The notes beneath the pieces are model-generated. The model was not told where the DNA came from, made no database searches, and worked only from the letters and a program-made list of their open reading frames with translations. Below are positions 1-4,477 of a stretch of 6,898 nt of DNA, piece by piece. The translations under genes were made by a program, and so were the position numbers. Source of the DNA: an uncultured Porphyromonadaceae bacterium (GTDB lineage Bacteria > Bacteroidota > Bacteroidia > Bacteroidales > Muribaculaceae); NCBI GenBank assembly GCA_947175455.1, contig CAMWMW010000091.1, positions 1 through 6,898 on the forward strand, given 5' to 3'. Within the stretch, counting starts at the first letter, position 1. Every line of letters begins with the position of its first letter.

Positions 1-1
1 A

Positions 2-421
2 ATCCATAAGGAACTCGGCCACATCATGTGGGAATACGTCGGCATGGCACGCGACAAAGAGGGTCTTCAGCTTGCGCTTGAGAAGCTCAAAGAGATCCGC
101 AAGACTTTCAACTCAGATCTTTTCGTGCCCGGAACAACAGAGGGTATGAATATCGAGCTTGACAAGGCATTCCGTCTCAACGACTTCATCACAATGGGCG
201 AACTTGTCGCTTACGACGCTTTGAACCGTAACGAAAGCTGCGGCGGTCACTTCCGCACAGAGTATCAGACTCCCGAAGGTGAGGCTCTCCGCGATGACAA
301 GGATTATTTCTACGTTTCCTGCTGGGAATATGAAGGCAGCGACGAGAAAGCACCCGAGCTTATCAAAGAGCCGCTTCACTACGAGGCAATCAAAGTTCAG
401 ACACGTAACTACAAGTCATAA
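2..421 (+). CDS. frdA: Fumarate reductase/succinate dehydrogenase flavoprotein subunit, C-terminal part (5' end outside window)
   Basis: This is the last 139 residues of the flavoprotein subunit. The frame is already open at the left edge, reading IHKELGHIMWEYVGMAR, and ends at TAA 419-421. FrdA carries covalent FAD and reduces fumarate to succinate (or the reverse) on the cytoplasmic face of the inner membrane, passing electrons to and from FrdB. What remains is the C-terminal helical and capping region. It contains the family motif RNESCGGHFR (equivalent to ESRGxH in proteobacterial SdhA/FrdA) and the ending VQTRNYKS typical of Bacteroidetes homologues. The FAD domain and the substrate-binding His and Arg residues lie off the window. 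frdB follows after 24 bp, so the two are almost certainly co-transcribed. In Bacteroides the usual order is cytochrome b (C), A, B. An internal ATG at 26 is not the true start, because conserved sequence continues upstream of it. From sequence alone fumarate reductase cannot be separated from succinate dehydrogenase; fumarate reduction is the usual role in anaerobic Bacteroidales. Confidence 0.95.
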   Translation: MHKELGHIMWEYVGMARDKEGLQLALEKLKEIRKTFNSDLFVPGTTEGMNIELDKAFRLNDFITMGELVAYDALNRNESCGGHFRTEYQTPEGEALRDDKDYFYVSCWEYEGSDEKAPELIKEPLHYEAIKVQTRNYKS

Positions 422-445
422 CAACCCTTAAAACAGAATTCAACA

Positions 446-1204
446 ATGGAAGAAAATATAATGAAAGTCAACCTTAAGGTGTGGCGTCAGGCCGGACCTA
501 AGGAAAAGGGCGCATTTGTGACTTACAGTGATGTTGAGACAACGCCCGACACCTCATTCCTCGAGACTCTCGATATTCTCAATGAGAGCCTTATCGAGAA
601 AGGTGAAGAGCCTATCGTGTTCGATCACGACTGCCGCGAGGGTATCTGCGGTATGTGCTCGCTTTATGTTAACGGCCATCCCCACGGTCCTGCAACAGGT
701 GCCACTACATGTCAGCTCTATATGCGTCGCTTCGCCAACGGCGAGACTATCACTGTGGAACCCTGGCGTTCGGCGGCATTCCCTGTGATCAAAGACCTTA
801 TGGTAGACCGCAACGCGTTCGACAAGATCCAGCAGGCTGGCGGTTACGTAAGCTTCAACTGCGGCGGCGCGCAGGATGCCAACGCGCTCCCGATCTCCAA
901 GATCAACGCCGACGAGGCTATGGATTCGGCAAGCTGCATCGGTTGCGGCGCGTGTGTCGCAGCCTGCAAGAACGGTTCCGCAATGCTCTTCGTTTCCGCG
1001 AAGATCAACCAGCTCTCATATCTCCCGCAGGGTGAGGTGGAGAAAGACCGTCGCGTGCGTGCAATGGTAGCGAAGATGGACGAACTCGGTTTCGGTAACT
1101 GCACCAACACCGGTGCCTGCGCCGCCGAGTGCCCCAAGAACATCAAACTCGCCAACATCGGCCGCATGAACCGCCAGTTCATCGCCGCCACTTGCAAAGC
1201 CTGA
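446..1204 (+). CDS. frdB: Fumarate reductase/succinate dehydrogenase iron-sulfur subunit
   Basis: This complete 252-residue protein is the electron-transfer subunit that links the membrane cytochrome b (menaquinol side) to FrdA. The N-terminal ferredoxin domain (about 1-110) holds the [2Fe-2S] ligands in CREGICGMC (C63, C68, C71) plus C89. The C71-C89 loop is longer than in E. coli FrdB, as I recall for Bacteroidetes homologues. The C-terminal domain has [11 protein letters not shown] (C164, C167, C170, C174) and [12 protein letters not shown] (C219, C225, C229). By alignment with E. coli FrdB, C164/C167/C170/C229 bind the [4Fe-4S] cluster and C174/C219/C225 bind the [3Fe-4S] cluster. All eleven expected ligands are present, so the protein should be functional. 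The start at 446 gives [15 protein letters not shown]; a second in-frame ATG at 461 (M6) is equally possible, since no Shine-Dalgarno sequence decides between them. It is the last gene of the operon, and a strong terminator begins 25 bp after its stop codon. Confidence 0.96.
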   Translation: MEENIMKVNLKVWRQAGPKEKGAFVTYSDVETTPDTSFLETLDILNESLIEKGEEPIVFDHDCREGICGMCSLYVNGHPHGPATGATTCQLYMRRFANGETITVEPWRSAAFPVIKDLMVDRNAFDKIQQAGGYVSFNCGGAQDANALPISKINADEAMDSASCIGCGACVAACKNGSAMLFVSAKINQLSYLPQGEVEKDRRVRAMVAKMDELGFGNCTNTGACAAECPKNIKLANIGRMNRQFIAATCKA

Positions 1205-1228
1205 TACAGACATACCTATAAAAAATAA

Positions 1229-1264
1229 TCGTCCGGACTCTGAGAGTCCGGACGAGTCTTTTTT
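1229..1264. terminator. Bidirectional intrinsic terminator between frdB and the GH16 gene
   Basis: A perfect 12-bp stem (1229-1240 paired with 1244-1255) closes a TGA loop; its core is GTCCGGACTC/GAGTCCGGAC. On the plus strand it is followed after three bases by six T (1259-1264), ending the frdAB transcript. On the minus strand the stem is followed by TTATTTTTTATA (six A on the plus strand at 1220-1225), so it should also end the transcript arriving from the GH16 gene, whose stop lies about 50 bp away. One hairpin therefore serves two convergent operons. Confidence 0.9.
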
Positions 1265-1311
1265 ATTTCCGACAGACGCAGATTTATTTCCGACAGACGC
1301 AGATTTATTTC
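1262..1311. repeat. 21-bp tandem direct repeat, two exact copies plus a partial/degenerate third
   Basis: Copy 1 (1262-1282) and copy 2 (1283-1303) are identical 21-mers made of TTTATTTCC followed by GACAGACGCAGA. The exact 21-bp period runs on to 1311, into the end of the GH16 gene. Positions 1304-1324 match the unit at 16 of 21 bases. That third, diverged unit is the coding 3' end of the GH16 gene (residues ...VRVYQK and the stop). Read on the minus strand in the GH16 frame, each exact copy gives ICVCRK and then TAA, the stop codon being conserved. The repeat lies between the shared terminator and the GH16 stop codon. Confidence 0.85.
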
Positions 1312-2162
1312 TGGTAAACGCGGACGTAATCGATTTCGTAGCGCAGCGGGAATTGGGAGTCGTCGATGGGTCCGCCGTTGTCGCCTCCGAGCGCGAGGTT
1401 GAGAAGGATGTAGTCACCGAATCCGGCGAGATTGTTGCTGAAGGGATTGATGTCGTGTGATTCTCCCCCTCCGTGCACTGTCTGGTTCAGAGGAATCTCA
1501 TTGAGCAGTTCCCCGTCAAGATACATGCGTATCATCTCCGGATCCCAGTCCATTGTCCAGACGTGGAATTTAGACGCCCACATCGGGTCTTTCTCCAGAA
1601 AACGGGAGAAAGGGATGCGTACGCTGTCCCATGCATCGCGGTTGTTGTCGCCGAGCCAGCATGCATTGGCGAGTATGATCGGCTCACCCTCTTTCGTGCG
1701 GTAAAACTCCATCAGGTCGAGTTCCCCGTTTGCCGGCCAGCCGAACCTGTTGCCGAGCGTCCATATCGCCGGCCACGCACCTCCGGTCACGGGAATCCGT
1801 GCCCTTACCTCGAGCCTGCCGTAACGATAGCTGAAACTGTCCGATGTGGTGAGGCAGGAAGATGTGTACTTTATCCTTTCGCGCTGTCTGCGCCAGTCGC
1901 GGCTGTCCTGGCGGTACATCGGGTTGGGGCGGTCTTCGAGACGTGCCGTAATTACAAGACAGCCGTCTTTGACTTCCGCGTTCTCCGGCTGATACCACTG
2001 GTCTTCATGGTTGCGGACAAATCCTTTTTCATAGTTCCAGTGAGAGGCAGGGGCGCCGTCAACGTCAAATTCATCACTCCACACGAGTCTGTAATCATTC
2101 TCTTCGGCTATGACGGGGAAAAATATTCCACATGCCATTATCGCTGTCATAAGTTTCTTCAT
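1305..2162 (-). CDS. Secreted glycoside hydrolase family 16 beta-glucanase (laminarinase-like)
   Basis: This 285-residue protein is predicted to cleave beta-1,3- or mixed beta-1,3/1,4-glucans with retention of configuration. The start chosen is the ATG at 2160-2162, which opens a signal peptide (MKKLMTAIMACGIFFPVIA) with likely signal peptidase I cleavage after A19. The longer frame reaching 2279 would run into the upstream gene and bury the signal peptide. C11 gives a weak lipobox-like IMAC, but the hydrophobic stretch before it is too short. The mature protein is a single GH16 jelly roll with few residues to spare: YRLVWSDEFD near the N-terminus, YGRLEVRARIP and GGAWPAIWTLG (113-137), catalytic NGELDLMEF with E147 nucleophile, D149 helper and E152 acid/base, and the terminal strand YEIDYVRVYQK. 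The ExDxxE spacing with one extra residue is the laminarinase-type active site. It lies 28 bp downstream of the lipoprotein gene on the same strand, so it is probably co-transcribed. No SusC/SusD pair or other glycosidase is in view. Exact substrate is inferred. Confidence 0.93.
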   Translation of the reverse strand: MKKLMTAIMACGIFFPVIAEENDYRLVWSDEFDVDGAPASHWNYEKGFVRNHEDQWYQPENAEVKDGCLVITARLEDRPNPMYRQDSRDWRRQRERIKYTSSCLTTSDSFSYRYGRLEVRARIPVTGGAWPAIWTLGNRFGWPANGELDLMEFYRTKEGEPIILANACWLGDNNRDAWDSVRIPFSRFLEKDPMWASKFHVWTMDWDPEMIRMYLDGELLNEIPLNQTVHGGGESHDINPFSNNLAGFGDYILLNLALGGDNGGPIDDSQFPLRYEIDYVRVYQK

Positions 2163-2190
2163 ACAATCTTTTGTCAGGTTAATGTAAGAA

Positions 2191-4185
2191 TCAGTATGCG
2201 CCGGTCTTGCGGCGGTTTTTGCTGTTAGGGTCGAAGGGATTTGCCGTGGGGTCGAAAATCTCCTCTTCTTCCTCTTCATTTTCGTTTGTCTGTTCGCGAT
2301 TGCGCTTGTCCTGAGCCGGTTTGTTCTTCTTTATCGCATTCGGTTTCATCCGGTCTATCGCCACGGCGAACACATCCCATTGCTCCTCTTTGTCCCAGGT
2401 TTTCTTTATGTTTATCACCTTCGGGTAATAATATGACAGGTCCGGCTGGAGCTGCAGGTCATAGTTGCCTGTGTCGTATTCCCCGTTGCCGTTGAAATCC
2501 TCGATAAGGCGGGCGTAGTATTTTCCGGGAGAGAGATACCTGAAAGTCACGCTGTTGTCGGTCACTGGCTCTGTGCGCACAATGGCATCGCTCCCGGAAA
2601 GAAGCTCCACAAACGCTGGTGTGGCGGGGTCGAGTCCCGAAAGATGGAACGTCAGCGAACAGTAGTCTTCCTCCTTCTTTGTGCTGAATTCCTGCGAAAT
2701 CGGTCTTGTCGGCTTGCCATATATGCCTGTTGCCGCCATGGTGTCGGCGACGAGCCTGTATTTTGTCTCGTATGCCCACGGATATTCCACTCTGAAATGT
2801 CGCGGAGAGACGCTGTCTCGCTGTGTCAGCGTGAACGGCAGCTTCACCGGTTTCCACAACGTGTCTACCTTCTCTTCAAGGCGGAACGCTGCAGTGTCGA
2901 GTTTTGCGAGAGGAGTGGCGAATTCAAACTCAAACGGAAGGTAAACCTCCTGCTGGGTAGTCTTGAACGACACATCAAGAGTTATGTTCCTGATGGAATC
3001 CTCCACGGAAATCTTCTTCTGTTTGTCGCTTTTCCTGGCTTTTTTCGGTCTCGGACGGTTGTAGTAGAACCGCAGCGAGTCCGTGCTCTCCGAGAGATTC
3101 CCCGTGGAATCGGTGCGCAGGTATGTGGCGGCGATGCGCAATGAGTCTGCGTGTACCAGACGTTCGGGAAGCCAGTATATTATCGAGTCGTTTTGGGCAC
3201 GCCGCTCTATCACCGCATCTTCAATCGACTCCCCCTTGGGGTTGACCACCTCGAGTCTGGGAAGATTGTCGGCGCGGGTATTGAATTTAAGGAATACCTT
3301 TGTGGTGTCGATGCGCTCATATTTGGCGAGATACTGGGGACGTATCTGCGAATTGAAGGTGCGCAGCAGAATGTCGTTGGGGAGGAACCGCGTGCGCTGG
3401 CGGGTGGTTACCGTGTCCACTTCTCCTGTCAGGCTGTCATAGACAGTGTCGGTGGTCTCGATCCGTTCCGAGGTCGGAGTCACTGTTATCTCATAAAAGG
3501 CAACGTCTTCCTCCGGATTGCCATATTTATAGTCGTTGTCCTTGTCGTCAAGGGCGAACACGCGGTAAGTTCCCTCCTTGAGTCCTCTGACAGTGAACTG
3601 CCCCTTGTCATCGGTCTTCGCCACTCTCAGCAGCGGAGTCCTGACGAATGCGGAATCATTGAGATTCGAGTGCACGCCCACAAGTATTCCCTGACGTGGC
3701 TCAAGGTTTCTTGAATCCAGCACCATGCCCGAAATCCTCAGCGAGTCCAGGGTTTCCCCCGTAGAGAAAGTGTAGGCGAACCCCTGGAGCTTGTTTGCCT
3801 CGTTGTTGTCTTCGATGGCATCGGCGAAGTCTACGGTATATGTGGTGTTCGGCATAAGGGAGTCGAAAGTGACAGTCACTCTTTTGCCCACAGACGCCAC
3901 TCTCGGCACCTGGCGCGACGGGGGAGACACCACAACTTTTGTGAACGCGTCCTTTACATTCACCAGCTCGTTGAAAGTGAGCGTTACCTTTGTCTTGTCA
4001 ACGTTAAGCGCACCTTGCGGAGGGTTTGCCGTGACGAATACCGGCGGGTCCTCATCGCGTGCCCCGCCGGTGGGATTGCCGATATTGGCGCATGCCGCCG
4101 CGAGCATGACTATTGCGGCAAGCGATGCGGTGCGGCTGATTATTCCGCATGTCTCGGGAGAGAGATAACGCTGAAACTTTATCAT
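2191..4185 (-). CDS. Large Ig-like (Big_5/SbsA-type) domain lipoprotein, function unknown
   Basis: This is a 664-residue envelope lipoprotein of a family widespread in Bacteroidetes and, to my knowledge, functionally uncharacterised. The N-terminus has a hydrophobic signal (about 19-31) and a lipobox ending LAAAC, giving lipidation at C32. It is followed by the family opening CANIGNPTGGARDEDPPVF. Residues about 45-142 form an Ig-like domain of Big_5 type (DPPVFVTANPPQGALNV... TFNELV... PNTTYTVDF... YTFSTG). Residues about 148-235 look like a transthyretin/carboxypeptidase-regulatory beta sandwich (ISGMVLDSRN... DDKGQFTVRGLKEGTYRVFALDD). The middle (about 270-500) is beta-rich and interrupted by a basic linker near 379-391. 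Near 510-610 a second sandwich-like segment contains SPGKYYARLIEDFNGNGEYDTG. The tail is highly charged, with six consecutive Glu (637-642) and a final NRRKTGAY. No catalytic motif is seen, so a structural or binding role is likely but unproven. No classical surface-export signal directly follows C32, so leaflet and face are uncertain. It is the first gene of the minus-strand unit, with GH16 28 bp downstream. Its own start codon faces the secDF promoter region. Confidence 0.88.
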   Translation of the reverse strand: MIKFQRYLSPETCGIISRTASLAAIVMLAAACANIGNPTGGARDEDPPVFVTANPPQGALNVDKTKVTLTFNELVNVKDAFTKVVVSPPSRQVPRVASVGKRVTVTFDSLMPNTTYTVDFADAIEDNNEANKLQGFAYTFSTGETLDSLRISGMVLDSRNLEPRQGILVGVHSNLNDSAFVRTPLLRVAKTDDKGQFTVRGLKEGTYRVFALDDKDNDYKYGNPEEDVAFYEITVTPTSERIETTDTVYDSLTGEVDTVTTRQRTRFLPNDILLRTFNSQIRPQYLAKYERIDTTKVFLKFNTRADNLPRLEVVNPKGESIEDAVIERRAQNDSIIYWLPERLVHADSLRIAATYLRTDSTGNLSESTDSLRFYYNRPRPKKARKSDKQKKISVEDSIRNITLDVSFKTTQQEVYLPFEFEFATPLAKLDTAAFRLEEKVDTLWKPVKLPFTLTQRDSVSPRHFRVEYPWAYETKYRLVADTMAATGIYGKPTRPISQEFSTKKEEDYCSLTFHLSGLDPATPAFVELLSGSDAIVRTEPVTDNSVTFRYLSPGKYYARLIEDFNGNGEYDTGNYDLQLQPDLSYYYPKVINIKKTWDKEEQWDVFAVAIDRMKPNAIKKNKPAQDKRNREQTNENEEEEEEIFDPTANPFDPNSKNRRKTGAY

Positions 4186-4275
4186 ATTTTAGCCTGGTTC
4201 GTGGTTTTCAACACCTCGCGTGCCAATCCGGGAGCCTGCGGCTGCCGTCGGGGAGGCGTTTTTCTTAAAAGAGTT

Positions 4276-4293
4276 CAAAAATAAGCAAAATTA
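4276..4293 (-). promoter_or_regulatory. Candidate promoter -7 boxes for the lipoprotein-GH16 unit
   Basis: On the minus strand two overlapping-range matches to the Bacteroidetes -7 consensus TAnnTTTG occur: TATTTTTG (4283-4276) and TAATTTTG (4293-4286). Either would start transcription roughly 70-95 bp upstream of the lipoprotein ATG. No convincing -33 TTTG lies at the expected distance, and the surrounding DNA is A/T-rich, so chance matches are possible. The intervening minus-strand leader (4186-4275) is GC-rich and carries no Shine-Dalgarno sequence. Confidence 0.35.
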
Positions 4294-4358
4294 TTGAGAA
4301 ATGCGGGTGGAATAAGTAAATTTATGCCGTGAATGCTCAAAACATCAAAAAAAAGCCG

Positions 4359-4366
4359 TATATTTG
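4359..4366 (+). promoter_or_regulatory. Candidate Bacteroidetes -7 promoter box for secDF
   Basis: TATATTTG matches the Bacteroidetes primary sigma factor -7 consensus TAnnTTTG exactly. An eight-A run lies just upstream (4347-4354). No clear TTTG is seen at the -33 spacing, which is common in this group. Transcription starting about seven bases downstream would give a leader of roughly 105 nt before the secDF ATG, which includes the hairpin at 4385-4425. Confidence 0.5.
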
Positions 4367-4384
4367 CAAGCTGAAAAGAAGACT

Positions 4385-4425
4385 TTCCACAGGAACTGTC
4401 GGTTTTGCGACATGTTTCCGTGGAA
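4385..4425 (+). promoter_or_regulatory. Long imperfect hairpin in the predicted secDF leader
   Basis: TTCCAC (4385-4390) pairs with GTGGAA (4420-4425). After a single bulged A (4391), GGAA (4392-4395) pairs with TTCC (4416-4419). After a small asymmetric internal loop (C4396 against TGT 4413-4415), TGTCG (4397-4401) pairs with CGACA (4408-4412) around a six-base loop GTTTTG. This gives 15 base pairs in one 41-nt element. It is not followed by a T-run, so it does not look like an intrinsic terminator. It sits between the candidate promoter and the start codon, 52 bases before the ATG. A role in mRNA stability or translational control is inference. Confidence 0.45.
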
Positions 4426-4477
4426 TATCATCATAGAAACGAATTAATAAAAATAATAAAATAACAACAAAATCGAA

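Noticed and set aside
1473..2228. 251-codon plus-strand open frame opposite the GH16 gene
   Set aside because: It is the antisense of a well-supported GH16 gene, and its translation is rich in Arg/Cys/Val with no recognisable domain.
2163..2279. N-terminal extension of the GH16 reading frame up to an ATG at 2279
   Set aside because: It overlaps the coding end of the lipoprotein gene, is Lys/Arg/Thr-rich with no conserved features, and would place the clear signal peptide internally.
3151..3714. 187-codon plus-strand open frame opposite the lipoprotein gene, with neighbours at 2644-3144 and 3083-3442
   Set aside because: The minus strand encodes a continuous lipoprotein with a signal peptide and domains. 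The plus-strand frames are overlapping, mutually inconsistent shadows.
4234..4263. GC-rich segment with GCCT/AGGC arms followed by five T, resembling a plus-strand terminator
   Set aside because: Only four outer base pairs form and the interior does not pair well. No plus-strand transcript is known to need termination here.
4333..4374. Thirteen-codon ORF upstream of secDF (MLKTSKKSRIFAS)
   Set aside because: It spans the predicted -7 box, so it would mostly lie upstream of the transcript. It has no start context and is typical of chance ORFs in A-rich DNA.
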